From positions 186,001-250,000 of the forward strand of contig NZ_OESZ01000001.1 in NCBI RefSeq assembly GCF_900239345.1: a stretch of DNA of 64,000 nucleotides, read 5' to 3'. The notes under the pieces are model-generated. The model saw only the letters and a program-made list of their open reading frames with translations. It did not search any database and had not been told where the DNA came from. Both the position numbers and the translations under genes were made by a program. How positions within the stretch are numbered: position 1 is the stretch's first letter; each line of letters begins with the position of its first letter. The DNA comes from Tenacibaculum dicentrarchi (GTDB taxonomy: Bacteria > Bacteroidota > Bacteroidia > Flavobacteriales > Flavobacteriaceae). Shown in pieces: positions 1 through 9,076 of this stretch.

Positions 1-3000
1 AAACGAAATTGTGGTTACAGGTATTACTGTTACCGATAAAAGGTTATTTACAGGAGCTTCAACTTCTTTAAAGGCTGCGGATATCAAATTAGACGGTGTT
101 CCTGAAATTAGTAGAGGTCTTGAAGGTAGAGCTGCTGGGGTTACGGTACAGAATGTATCGGGAACTTTTGGTGCTGCTCCAAGAATTAGAGTACGTGGTG
201 CAACATCAATTTATGGAAATTCAAAACCTTTATGGGTAGTTGATGGTATTATTTTAGAAGATGCTATTGACGTTTCTGCTGGAGATTTATCATCAGGAGA
301 TGCAAGTACCTTAATAAGTTCAGCAATTGCAGGTTTAAACTCTGACGATATTGAAAGTTTTGAGGTTTTAAAAGATGGTTCTGCTACTTCAATTTACGGT
401 GCACGTGCTATGGCAGGTGTTATTGTAATTACCACTAAAAAAGGTAAAGCAGGTGTTAGTAATGTTAATTATACAAACTCAACTACCTTTAGAATGAGAC
501 CTAGTTATAATGATTTTAACATCATGAATTCACAAGAACAGATGTCTGTTTATGAAGAAATGCGTGCTGGTGGATGGTTAAATTATAGTAAGGTTGCAAA
601 TGCTAGAGAAAGCGGTGTATATGGTGAAATGTATCAATTATACGATAAATTAGATGCTAACGGAAATTTTATCGTTCGAAATACAGCACAATCTAGAGCA
701 GCTTTTTTAAGAAAAGCAGAACTTAGAAACACCGACTGGTTTAAAGAATTATTTAATATTAATGCTTTACAAAGTCATGCAGTAAATGTATCTTCAGGTA
801 CCGATAGAGCTACTTATTATGCTTCATTAAGTGCTATGGTAGATCCAGGATGGACAAAAGCTAGTAGCGTTAACAGATATACGGCTAATTTTAAATCAAT
901 CTTTAAAATTTCTGATAAATTAACTTTAAGTAGTATTAGTAACGGTTCTTTTAGAAAACAAAAAGCACCAGGAACTTTATCGCAAGATACTGATTTGGTA
1001 ACAGGTACCGTAAAAAGAGATTTTGATATAAATCCTTTTTCTTACGCCCTTAATACTTCTAGAGTTTTAGACCCAACTAAAAATTATACTAGAAATTACA
1101 CTGATTTTAATATTTCTAAAGAATTAGAAGAAAATTATATTGATATTAATGTAGTTGACTTAAAATTTCAAAGTGAATTAAAATACAAAGTAAACTCTAA
1201 GATAAACCTTAGTGCATTAGGAGCTTTAAAATACCAAACCTCATCTTTAGAGCATAATACTACTGAGTTTTCTAATCAGGCAAATGCTTTTAGAGCCGAT
1301 TATAATGAAATTATTAGAAATGCCAACCCATTTTTATATACCGATCCTGACAATCAATACGCTACACCTATTAGTGTTTTACCAGAAGGAGGAATTTTTA
1401 GAAAAACTACACATAGTATGTTAGGCTATGATTTTAGAGGAACTTTTTCATATAAAGATGTTATTAACGATGACCATACGGTAAACTTTTACGCAGGGGC
1501 TGAGGCTAATTCTGCAGATAGAAAGAAAACCAATTTTACAGGATGGGGACTACAATACTCTTTAGGAGAAGTGCCTTTTTATGGCTATGAATTATTCAAA
1601 AAAAGTATTGAAGAAAACACCCTTTACTACGGTTTAAAAAATACAAAATACAGAAACTTAGCCTTTTTTGGAAACACTACATATTCTTGGAAAAGACGTT
1701 ATACTCTTAATGGTACTTTCCGTTATGAAGGATCAAATAAATTAGGAAAATCGAAAGCATCTAGATGGTTACCTACTTGGAATGTATCTGGTGCTTGGAA
1801 TGTACATGAAGAAGATTTCTTTCATCATTTAGCCCCTTTAGAAAGCCTTACTTTTAGAGCTTCATACAGTTTAACTGCCGATAGAGGTCCTGAAAACGTT
1901 TCAAACTCATTAGTTGATATTAGAAGTAAAAACCCTTGGAGACCCTCTGCAGGAAGTAAAGAAAGTGCTTTATACGTAAAAGGATTAGAAAATAGCGAAT
2001 TAACTTACGAAAAGAAACATGAATTAAATCTTGGTTTTGATACCAGTCTTTTTGACGGTCGTTTAGCTGTTGGTGCAGATTGGTACCAAAGAAATAACTT
2101 TGATCTTATTGGCCCTACAAATACTCAAGGTATTGGTGGTGAAATTACAAAATATGGTAATATTGCTGAAATGAAATCAAGTGGTTTAGAATTATCAATT
2201 TCTGGAACTCCTATTAAAACAGAAGATTTTTCTTGGCAAACAAGTTTTGTATATTCTAAAACAAAAAATGAAGTTACAAAATTAGATTCACAACAAAGAG
2301 TTATCGATTTAGTAACAGGATATGGTTTTGCTAAACAAGGATACCCTGTAAAAGCTATTTTTTCAATTCCTTTTGCTGGTTTAAACGAAGAAGGTTTACC
2401 TACTTTTCAAGATCAAGAAGGTAATGTATCTATTGGAGAAGTATATTTTCAAGAAAGAGACAAATTAGACTTTTTAAAATATTCAGGTTCTGCTGACCCA
2501 ACAGATGTTGGTAGTTTTGGAAACATTTTTAAATACAAAAATTTACGTTTAAACATCTTTACAACTTACTCATTTGGTAATGTAATCCGTTTAAATCCTG
2601 TTTTTAGTTCAAGATATTCTGATTTATCAGCCTTACCAAAAGAATTTGAAAACAGATGGATATTACCTGGAGATGAAAATTTCACAAACGTACCTGTAAT
2701 TGCTAGTACAAGACAAGAAAACAGAGTTGGTGAATATGATTTAAGAACTGCTTATAATGCGTATAATTATTCTGATGCTCGAATTGCAAAAGGAGATTTT
2801 GTACGTTTAAAAGAAGTTTCATTAGCTTTCCAATTTCCTAAAGAATATGTAACTAAAATAAATGTTAAAAGTTTGTCTTTAAAATTACAAGCAACTAACT
2901 TATTTTTATTGTATTCTGATGATAAATTAAACGGACAAGACCCTGAATTTTTTAACTCTGGTGGAGTTGCAACTCCTTTAGCGAAGCAATTTACATTTAC

Positions 3001-3019
3001 ATTGAAATTAGGATTATAA
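1..3019 (+). CDS. SusC/RagA-family TonB-dependent outer-membrane transporter (5' end outside window)
   Basis: This is the C-terminal ~1000 residues of a SusC-type porin that imports a ligand across the outer membrane with TonB energy. The reading frame is open from base 2 and begins with NEIVVTG, the motif that usually follows the N-terminal carboxypeptidase-like domain, so that domain and the signal peptide lie off the left edge. Next come the plug (GRAAGVTV, IRVRGATSI, LKDGSATSIYGARAMAGVI) and a long barrel that ends in an aromatic/leucine strand, FTFTLKLGL. The SusD partner follows after 16 bp, and two further lipoproteins follow that, so this is the first visible gene of a nutrient-uptake operon. 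The substrate cannot be read from the sequence. The GTG at position 11 is an internal valine codon, not the start. Confidence 0.95.
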   Translation, partial: NEIVVTGITVTDKRLFTGASTSLKAADIKLDGVPEISRGLEGRAAGVTVQNVSGTFGAAPRIRVRGATSIYGNSKPLWVVDGIILEDAIDVSAGDLSSGDASTLISSAIAGLNSDDIESFEVLKDGSATSIYGARAMAGVIVITTKKGKAGVSNVNYTNSTTFRMRPSYNDFNIMNSQEQMSVYEEMRAGGWLNYSKVANARESGVYGEMYQLYDKLDANGNFIVRNTAQSRAAFLRKAELRNTDWFKELFNINALQSHAVNVSSGTDRATYYASLSAMVDPGWTKASSVNRYTANFKSIFKISDKLTLSSISNGSFRKQKAPGTLSQDTDLVTGTVKRDFDINPFSYALNTSRVLDPTKNYTRNYTDFNISKELEENYIDINVVDLKFQSELKYKVNSKINLSALGALKYQTSSLEHNTTEFSNQANAFRADYNEIIRNANPFLYTDPDNQYATPISVLPEGGIFRKTTHSMLGYDFRGTFSYKDVINDDHTVNFYAGAEANSADRKKTNFTGWGLQYSLGEVPFYGYELFKKSIEENTLYYGLKNTKYRNLAFFGNTTYSWKRRYTLNGTFRYEGSNKLGKSKASRWLPTWNVSGAWNVHEEDFFHHLAPLESLTFRASYSLTADRGPENVSNSLVDIRSKNPWRPSAGSKESALYVKGLENSELTYEKKHELNLGFDTSLFDGRLAVGADWYQRNNFDLIGPTNTQGIGGEITKYGNIAEMKSSGLELSISGTPIKTEDFSWQTSFVYSKTKNEVTKLDSQQRVIDLVTGYGFAKQGYPVKAIFSIPFAGLNEEGLPTFQDQEGNVSIGEVYFQERDKLDFLKYSGSADPTDVGSFGNIFKYKNLRLNIFTTYSFGNVIRLNPVFSSRYSDLSALPKEFENRWILPGDENFTNVPVIASTRQENRVGEYDLRTAYNAYNYSDARIAKGDFVRLKEVSLAFQFPKEYVTKINVKSLSLKLQATNLFLLYSDDKLNGQDPEFFNSGGVATPLAKQFTFTLKLGL

Positions 3020-3035
3020 TTTTTAAAATTAAAAA

Positions 3036-4595
3036 ATGAAAAATAATATAAATAAATTACTGGCAATCGCTCTTTTGTCTTTCATTGCAATTTCTTGTGG
3101 TGACTTTTTAGACGAATTACCTGATAACAGAACAGAAGTAGACAACAACAATAAGATTAGGAAAATATTAGTTTCAGCATACCCTAGCACTAGTTATGGT
3201 ATGTTAGCTGAACTATCTTCTGATAATATTGACGATTACGGTTTAGACAACCCAAATACCGACCGATTTTTAGAACAAGCATCGTACTGGAAAGAAATCA
3301 CTGAAACCGATAATGACGGGCCTGCTTCACTTTGGGGAAGCTGTTATAATGCCATTGCAAATGCAAACCAAGCACTAGCTTCAATTGAAAATAGCAGCAA
3401 CCCTGCTTCATTAGCTGCTGAAAAAGGAGAAGCTTTGATTGCCAGAGCTTATAGCCATTTTATATTGGTTAATATGTTTAGTAAACACTACAGCGCTAAA
3501 AGTAGCAATACTGATTTAGGGATTCCTTATTTAGAAGCTCCTGAAACAACACTTAACCCTAAATATAAAAGAGGTACCGTAAAAGAAGTGTATCAAAAAA
3601 TCAATAAAGATATTGAAGAAGGATTGCCACTTATTAGCGATAATATTTACACCGTACCTAAATATCACTTTAATGTAAAAGCATCTTATGCCTTTGCAGC
3701 ACGTTTTAACTTATACTACGAAAACTGGGCAAAAGCAAAAAAATATGCTTCTGTTGTAGTAACAGCAAACCCTTCTGGTGTATTAAGAGATTGGAAAGCG
3801 TTAAATGAAATTGTTAAAGAACAAGACCCTGTAGCTAAAGCATATTATGAAGCACCTAGTACTTTATTTACCCAAGCATATACATCTAGTGCAGGATATC
3901 ATTTTGGTCGTTCTTTTAGAGGTTCACGTTTCAACCACACGAGTGCTATTGCTAATAGAGAATCATTAAGCGTTGCTTTACCATGGGCTAATAATGCGAG
4001 TTTATTTCCTCACTACAGACCTTTTGTGTATGAAACAACTAATTTAGATAAAACGTTGTTTATGAAATTACCATCTTTATTTGAAACTACAGATGCTGTT
4101 GCACAAACGGGTTATTCAAAAACTATTAGAACACCATTTACTACCGATGAGACTTTGTTAGTAAGAGCGGAAGCAAACGTAATGTTAAAGCAATACGATG
4201 CTGCCCTAGCAGATTTAAATTCATTTACTATGAATTATAATCAAAAACAACCAACAACTACTATTGACCAAGTAAACACTTTTTACAATGCTGTTCCTTA
4301 TTCAACAGAAGCTACCGCTACACAAAAGAAAAAATTAACCGCTTCTTTTACAGTAACAGCTGGTACACAAGAAAACATGTTACATTATACACTTCAATTA
4401 AGAAGAATATTAACAATGCACGATGGTTTAAGATGGTTTGATAATAAACGATACGGAATTGTTGTACCAAGATACCTAAATGGTAAAAGCGGAGCAATTA
4501 GTGTTGCCGATGTTTTAACAGCAAACGACAACCGTAAAGCATTACAATTACCTAAAGATGTTATTACCGCAGGTTTAACCCCTAACCCTAGATAA
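3036..4595 (+). CDS. SusD/RagB-family nutrient-binding outer-membrane lipoprotein
   Basis: Surface lipoprotein that acts as the lid and ligand-binding partner of the SusC porin encoded just upstream. The 519-residue product starts with a lipoprotein signal whose lipobox places the lipidated cysteine at residue 21 (AISC), followed by the SusD-like GDFLDELPDNRTEVD segment. An alpha-helical TPR-type region follows (EKGEALIARAYSHFILVNMF, then YKRGTVKEVYQKINKDIEEGLPLI). The C-terminal part carries the typical SusD stretch in which columns read LLVRAEANVMLKQYDAAL and LQLRRILTMHDGLRWFDNKR. Length and order are normal for the family. It is co-transcribed with the metallohydrolase gene 19 bp downstream. 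No glycoside hydrolase is nearby, so a polysaccharide substrate is not supported. Confidence 0.95.
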   Translation: MKNNINKLLAIALLSFIAISCGDFLDELPDNRTEVDNNNKIRKILVSAYPSTSYGMLAELSSDNIDDYGLDNPNTDRFLEQASYWKEITETDNDGPASLWGSCYNAIANANQALASIENSSNPASLAAEKGEALIARAYSHFILVNMFSKHYSAKSSNTDLGIPYLEAPETTLNPKYKRGTVKEVYQKINKDIEEGLPLISDNIYTVPKYHFNVKASYAFAARFNLYYENWAKAKKYASVVVTANPSGVLRDWKALNEIVKEQDPVAKAYYEAPSTLFTQAYTSSAGYHFGRSFRGSRFNHTSAIANRESLSVALPWANNASLFPHYRPFVYETTNLDKTLFMKLPSLFETTDAVAQTGYSKTIRTPFTTDETLLVRAEANVMLKQYDAALADLNSFTMNYNQKQPTTTIDQVNTFYNAVPYSTEATATQKKKLTASFTVTAGTQENMLHYTLQLRRILTMHDGLRWFDNKRYGIVVPRYLNGKSGAISVADVLTANDNRKALQLPKDVITAGLTPNPR

Positions 4596-4614
4596 AACTA
4601 AAATTACTACAATT

Positions 4615-5490
4615 ATGAAAAATATAAAATATATAGTTTTAGCTCTAGCCATTACATTTAGTGGTTGCGAAGAAACTAATTTACCAAACACAAACAGAAG
4701 TGCCATTAACACTGATTTTGGGCATCAAAATGACTTTGACAAGTTTTTAAAGAAAGAATTTGTAACGCCTTATAATATTGAAATTTTATATAAATTACCA
4801 GATATTCAAACTGATTTTAATTACACATTAGTTCCTTCTGAATATGAAAAATCAATAAAATTAGCCAATCTAATTAAGTATTTGTGTTTAGACGCTTATA
4901 ATGCAATAGCACCTGCTAGCTTTTTAAAAGAAACCTTTCCTAAGCAATTAGTTTTTGTAGGGTCGCCAGGATATAATAGCAATGGAACTATTTTATTAGG
5001 AACAGCAGAAGGAGGACTTAAAGTATCGCTTTATAACATCAATAACTTAGATGTTACGAATGTTGAAGAATTAAACAGTTCTTATTTTAATACTATTCAC
5101 CATGAATTTGGGCATGTTTTACACCAAAAGAAACCTTTTTCTACTGATTTTAATCAAATTGTTGGTGCAGGATATATTGGCGATGAATGGAGTAAAAAAT
5201 GGAAAGCTGGCGAATCTTTAAAAGCAGGTTTTATTAGCGATTATTCTAGTAACCAAGTAAGTGATGATTTTGTTGAATTAATTTCTCATTATGTATTATA
5301 TTCTAATGAAAAATGGAATGCTACTCTTGTGAAAGCAGGTGATGATGGTGCTTTAAAAATTAATGCTAAAATGGCAATAATTAAAAGCTATTTAATAAAT
5401 AATTGGGAAATAGATATTGATGAGCTACGTACTGAAATACAAAAAAGGTACAACAATTTAAGTTCACAAGATTTAGATAAAATAAACTAG
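4615..5490 (+). CDS. SusCD-associated zinc metallohydrolase lipoprotein
   Basis: Putative outer-membrane zinc hydrolase, 291 residues, with a lipobox cysteine at residue 18 (FSGC). The active-site motif is HEFGH at about residues 163-167, with a further His at 170, within a segment reading TIHHEFGHVLH. This matches the family of SusC/SusD-linked lipoproteins described as substrate import-associated zinc metallohydrolases. A likely role is trimming the ligand, possibly a peptide, before or during SusCD import; that role is inference. The gene sits 19 bp after susD and 5 bp before the DUF4302 gene, so all four probably form one transcript. A downstream acidic region (DDFVELISHYVL) may supply the third zinc ligand. 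Confidence 0.88.
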   Translation: MKNIKYIVLALAITFSGCEETNLPNTNRSAINTDFGHQNDFDKFLKKEFVTPYNIEILYKLPDIQTDFNYTLVPSEYEKSIKLANLIKYLCLDAYNAIAPASFLKETFPKQLVFVGSPGYNSNGTILLGTAEGGLKVSLYNINNLDVTNVEELNSSYFNTIHHEFGHVLHQKKPFSTDFNQIVGAGYIGDEWSKKWKAGESLKAGFISDYSSNQVSDDFVELISHYVLYSNEKWNATLVKAGDDGALKINAKMAIIKSYLINNWEIDIDELRTEIQKRYNNLSSQDLDKIN

Positions 5491-5495
5491 AAAAA

Positions 5496-6737
5496 ATGAA
5501 AAAAACAATAAATAAATTCCTAGTATTTTTGCTATTCGTAGGGGTTACAATATCTTGTAACAACAATACCGAAGAAGCAATTTTTAACGAACCGACTTCT
5601 GTTAGAATTCAAAAATCAATTTCTGAATATAGAGATTTATTAACTTCATCTGAAAATGGATGGATTATTGAATATTACCCTGATGAAAAGCAAAACATCG
5701 GTGGTTTTAACTATGCTGTAAAATTCAATAAAGATTTAACCACAGAGGTTGTACATGAAAGTGCCTTTGCAACAAAAGCATCAAATATGTTTGATGTAAT
5801 TGCAAACGCAGGTCCCTTATTAACCTTTAATACCTACACTTGGCTAACGCACTTTTATGCAAACCCAAATAGTAACGATTCTGATGGAGCTGGTGGTGAT
5901 TACGAGTTTGCATTAACTTCTAAAACAGCAGATGTTATTACCTTAACAGGAGCACAGTCGCGTAATAAAATGCGAATGTTTAAACTTAACGAAGCACCTG
6001 AAGTATATTTAGCGAAAGTAAACGGAGTTAGTAGTTTTATTTCTATTGTTTTTGGTGCTGCCATCAATGGTAAAGTTACAGAAATTAGCTTAACGAACCG
6101 TCATATTACTTTTCCTACATCAAAAGAAAATAAAGAAGATGAACAAGCTATTGATATGGCATATCATTTTACACCTACAGGAATTAAATTATATGAAGCA
6201 ATTACTGTTGATGGTAATCAAGTAAGTGAATTTACTTTAAATAAAGCCTTAAATCAATTAACATCTCTTGATGGTAAGGTTGTTATTGACTTAGCTAAAA
6301 GCCCATTTAATATAAACCAAGACTGGAGTATTGATACCACAAACCCTTCAGACACTTCTGATGAGTTTTTTAATAAATATGTTGAAATCTACAAAGCCAA
6401 TGGTGCCGCTTATGGTGAAGAACTACAGCGCTCAATTTTATTTGGAAATACAACGACAAAAGAAACTTCGCCTGGTATTCTTTTTAAATCGAAAGATTCA
6501 GCTAAAAGAACATGGGTTACACAGCAAAAATTAGATTTTTCACTTATTAATAATGATAGTGAATTAACCATCTCTAAAGGAGCTCAAGGTTTAAACTGGT
6601 CTTATTACACACATTTAGATCCTTTAGTTGATTATATTATTAAAGGAGCTCCATATACAATAGATCAAATTACCCCAAAACAAGTTAAATTAACAAGTAC
6701 TGCCGATGCAAATGCTTGGTTTGTTTTAAAATTATAA
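5496..6737 (+). CDS. DUF4302 domain lipoprotein
   Basis: A 413-residue lipoprotein with a lipobox cysteine at residue 21 (VTISC). The early segment, with RIQKSISEYRDLLTSSENGW followed by IIEYYPDE, is the typical opening of DUF4302 proteins, which occur beside SusC/SusD pairs in Bacteroidota. The rest looks like beta-rich material and has no catalytic motif that I can recognise. It is the last gene of the operon, starting 5 bp after the metallohydrolase and ending about 20 bp before a strong terminator. A ligand-binding or surface-exposed accessory role is likely from context only. Confidence 0.85.
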   Translation: MKKTINKFLVFLLFVGVTISCNNNTEEAIFNEPTSVRIQKSISEYRDLLTSSENGWIIEYYPDEKQNIGGFNYAVKFNKDLTTEVVHESAFATKASNMFDVIANAGPLLTFNTYTWLTHFYANPNSNDSDGAGGDYEFALTSKTADVITLTGAQSRNKMRMFKLNEAPEVYLAKVNGVSSFISIVFGAAINGKVTEISLTNRHITFPTSKENKEDEQAIDMAYHFTPTGIKLYEAITVDGNQVSEFTLNKALNQLTSLDGKVVIDLAKSPFNINQDWSIDTTNPSDTSDEFFNKYVEIYKANGAAYGEELQRSILFGNTTTKETSPGILFKSKDSAKRTWVTQQKLDFSLINNDSELTISKGAQGLNWSYYTHLDPLVDYIIKGAPYTIDQITPKQVKLTSTADANAWFVLKL

Positions 6738-6754
6738 TTTATTACAACAATAAA

Positions 6755-6791
6755 AAAAGCCCTAATAGTTTTTTAAATTATTAGGGCTTTT
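6755..6791 (+). terminator. Rho-independent terminator after the SusCD operon
   Basis: Perfect 12-bp inverted repeat (AAAAGCCCTAAT and its complement) around a 13-base loop, followed by a T-rich tail. It separates the SusCD operon from the HU promoter. Confidence 0.9.
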
Positions 6792-6822
6792 ATTTTTAAA
6801 AAATTTTATTCTTGTTAACTTT

Positions 6823-6851
6823 TTGGAATAAATATAATTATCTTATATTTG
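6823..6851 (+). promoter_or_regulatory. Bacteroidota-type promoter of the HU gene
   Basis: A TTTTGG segment around 6821-6826 supplies the -33 TTG, and TATATTTG at 6844-6851 fits the -7 consensus TAnnTTTG at a normal distance. Transcription would start near 6856, giving a leader of about 35 bases before the ATG at 6891. Confidence 0.65.
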
Positions 6852-6890
6852 CATCCTCATTTTTAAGAATAAACCCAAAATATATATAGG

Positions 6891-7181
6891 ATGACAAAGG
6901 CAGATATCGTATCTAAAATTTCAGATAAGAGCGGAATTGAAAAAGCAGATGTATTAGCAACTGTGGAAGCGTTTATGGACGAGGTAAAAGATGCACTAGA
7001 AGGCGGAGATAATGTATATTTAAGAGGTTTTGGTAGTTTTATTATCAAAACAAGAGCAGAAAAAACTGGTAGAAATATTTCTAAAAATACAACTATTAAA
7101 ATACCTGCACACAACATCCCAGCTTTTAAACCATCAAAAGTGTTTACAGAGGGTGTTAAAACTAAAGTATCTGTAAAATAA
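6891..7181 (+). CDS. HU/IHF-family histone-like DNA-binding protein
   Basis: A 96-residue nucleoid protein of the HU/IHF family that bends and compacts DNA as a dimer. The N-terminal helical half (MTKADIVSKIS, then KADVLATVEAFMDEVKDAL) leads to the beta-arm signature NVYLRGFGSFI, and the arm tip carries the intercalating-proline region around KIPAHNIPAFKPS. The length is normal for HU. A TAnnTTTG promoter and a terminator of the previous operon lie directly upstream, and the small basic protein gene starts 54 bp downstream, so the two are probably co-transcribed. HU and IHF subunits are not separable by eye here, so I leave the symbol open. Confidence 0.95.
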   Translation: MTKADIVSKISDKSGIEKADVLATVEAFMDEVKDALEGGDNVYLRGFGSFIIKTRAEKTGRNISKNTTIKIPAHNIPAFKPSKVFTEGVKTKVSVK

Positions 7182-7235
7182 TAAAGTATTAACCAAAAAT
7201 CTTTACTTCTGAAGATTTTATAAAACATTTTAATT

Positions 7236-7325
7236 ATGCCAAGCGGTAAAAAAAGAAAGAGAGCAAAAATCTCGACACACAAAAGAAAGAAAAGAGCAAG
7301 AGCAAATCGCCATAAGAAAAAGTAA
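7236..7325 (+). CDS. 29-residue highly basic protein, AURKAIP1/COX24 (bS22/mS38)-like, probable small ribosomal protein
   Basis: A 29-codon gene between HU and RNase G. The product starts MPSGKKRKRAK and is more than half Lys/Arg/His, with a THKRKKRARANRHKKK tail. The spacing of basic residues resembles the short domain shared by mitochondrial mS38 (AURKAIP1/Cox24) and mycobacterial bS22, and near-identical peptides are, to my knowledge, widespread in Bacteroidota. Binding to rRNA is therefore likely but inferred. The stop codon lies inside the ascending arm of a perfect terminator hairpin, which marks the end of the HU transcript and supports this as a real last gene. It is easily missed because of its size. 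Confidence 0.8.
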   Translation: MPSGKKRKRAKISTHKRKKRARANRHKKK

Positions 7326-7343
7326 GCTAACGCTTACTTTTTC
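7316..7343 (+). terminator. Terminator overlapping the stop codon of the 29-residue gene
   Basis: Perfect 12-bp stem (GAAAAAGTAAGC pairing with GCTTACTTTTTC) with a 4-base loop. The TAA stop at 7323-7325 is part of the left arm, so translation and termination may influence each other. Confidence 0.8.
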
Positions 7344-7481
7344 ATTGCTTTTAAGAGTATTTGAAAAAAGTTCATTGACATTAAGGTTTTAACACCTTGA
7401 AACGGTATAAAAATTATACCTGTTTACAAATTTTAATCTGTCTTCGTAATAATTTTACGTAGGCACAAAACTATATTCAGA

Positions 7482-9017
7482 ATGAAAACAGAATTAATAA
7501 TTCGCTCAAATTCTTCTGATATTGATTTCGCCTTACTAAGAGATGGTAGGTTAATTGAACTAAACAAAGAAACAAGCGATAATAAATTTGCTGTTGGTGA
7601 CATTTTCCTTGCCAAAATAGGAAAAGTTTTAACAGGATTAAATGCCGCTTTTGTAAATGTTGGATATCCTAAAGATGGTTTTTTACACTATCATGATTTA
7701 GGACCACAAGTACAATCTTTAAATAGTTTTATTAAAAAGGTAAGCATAGGTAATTATAAAGATTTTACTTTACAAAATTTTCGTGCTGAAAACGACATCA
7801 ATAAAGACGGAAGTATTCATGATGTACTTAAGTCAGGTCAAAATTTATTAGTACAAATTGTAAAAGAACCCATTTCTACCAAAGGACCGCGCATTAGCTC
7901 GGAACTATCAATAGCTGGTAGATATTTAGTTTTAGTTCCTTTTTCTAACAGAGTATCTGTATCTCAAAAAATAGCAGATCCAAAGGAAAAAGAACGTTTG
8001 AAAAAATTAGCAAAAAGCATCAAACCTAAAGGGTTTGGGCTTATTTTACGTACTGTTGCACAAGATAAAAAAGTAGCAGAACTAGATAAAGATTTACAAA
8101 ATTCACTTGAGCGTTGGGAAAAAATGTGTAACAGCATTGCAAATCAAAATACTCCAACCAAAATATTAAGTGAGTTGAATAGAGCATCTTCTATTTTAAG
8201 AGATGTGATGAACGATTCTTTTACAAGTATTGTTACCAACGATGAAACTTTAATGGTTGAAATTAAAGAATATTTACAAGAAATTTATCCTGAAAAGGAA
8301 AATATTGTAAAACTTCATAAATCTGATACTCCTATTTTTGAAAAATATGGTATTGAGCGTCAGATAAAAACATCGTTTGGTAAAACAGTTTCTATGAGCA
8401 AAGGTGCGTATTTAGTTATTGAACACACCGAAGCTTTACATGTTATTGATGTAAACAGTGGTAATCGCTCTAATAAAGCGTTAAGCCAAGAAGAAACTGC
8501 TTTAGAAGTTAATTTAATTTCTGCTACTGAAATAGCACGTCAGTTACAACTACGTGATATGGGAGGTATTATAGTAGTTGACTTTATTGATATGAAGACA
8601 ACTGAAAATAGACAGAAATTATATCAACATTTAAAAGACGCAATGTCTTTAGACCGTACAAAACACAAAATATTACCTCCGAGTAAATTTGGATTAGTAC
8701 AAATTACAAGACAACGCGTACGACCTGAATTAGCTATAAAAACACGAGAGTCTAATCCTAATAAAAATGGAGAAGTTGAAGCTCCTATTGTATTAATTGA
8801 TAAAATAGAAGCTGAATTAGAGCGCTTACTTAATAGTGGCAAAAATTATAAAGAAATTACATTAAATGTACATCCTTTTATAGCCGCTTATTTAACTAAA
8901 GGACTTATTTCTATTCGTTTAAAATGGATTTTACAACACAAAAAGTGGATTAAAATATTACCAAGAGATGCATACCAATACTTACAATACAAGTTTTTTT
9001 TGAAAAAAAATAAATAG
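7482..9017 (+). CDS. rng: Ribonuclease E/G family endoribonuclease (RNase G type)
   Basis: Cytoplasmic single-strand endoribonuclease for rRNA 5' maturation and mRNA turnover. The 511-residue protein has an N-terminal S1-type RNA-binding region (about residues 35-125, with GDIFLAKIGKVLTGLNAAFV) and the catalytic domain with the metal-binding aspartates in VIDVNSGN (about residue 322) and VVDFIDM (about 366). It lacks the long C-terminal scaffold of RNase E. I see no CPxC zinc-link motif where RNase E proteins carry it; that position reads GEVEAPIVLIDKIE instead. The gene follows the HU/basic-protein transcript but is separated from it by a strong terminator, so it needs its own promoter in 7344-7481. 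Confidence 0.93.
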   Translation: MKTELIIRSNSSDIDFALLRDGRLIELNKETSDNKFAVGDIFLAKIGKVLTGLNAAFVNVGYPKDGFLHYHDLGPQVQSLNSFIKKVSIGNYKDFTLQNFRAENDINKDGSIHDVLKSGQNLLVQIVKEPISTKGPRISSELSIAGRYLVLVPFSNRVSVSQKIADPKEKERLKKLAKSIKPKGFGLILRTVAQDKKVAELDKDLQNSLERWEKMCNSIANQNTPTKILSELNRASSILRDVMNDSFTSIVTNDETLMVEIKEYLQEIYPEKENIVKLHKSDTPIFEKYGIERQIKTSFGKTVSMSKGAYLVIEHTEALHVIDVNSGNRSNKALSQEETALEVNLISATEIARQLQLRDMGGIIVVDFIDMKTTENRQKLYQHLKDAMSLDRTKHKILPPSKFGLVQITRQRVRPELAIKTRESNPNKNGEVEAPIVLIDKIEAELERLLNSGKNYKEITLNVHPFIAAYLTKGLISIRLKWILQHKKWIKILPRDAYQYLQYKFFLKKNK

Positions 9018-9040
9018 GTAAGGCTATCTTAATTATCATA

Positions 9041-9068
9041 AAAACCCCATTTACTAAAATGGGGTTTT
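9041..9068. terminator. Bidirectional terminator between rng and the patatin gene
   Basis: Perfect 11-bp stem (AAAACCCCATT and complement) with a 6-base loop and A/T runs on both sides, placed between two convergent genes. Confidence 0.88.
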
Positions 9069-9076
9069 TTTTATGC

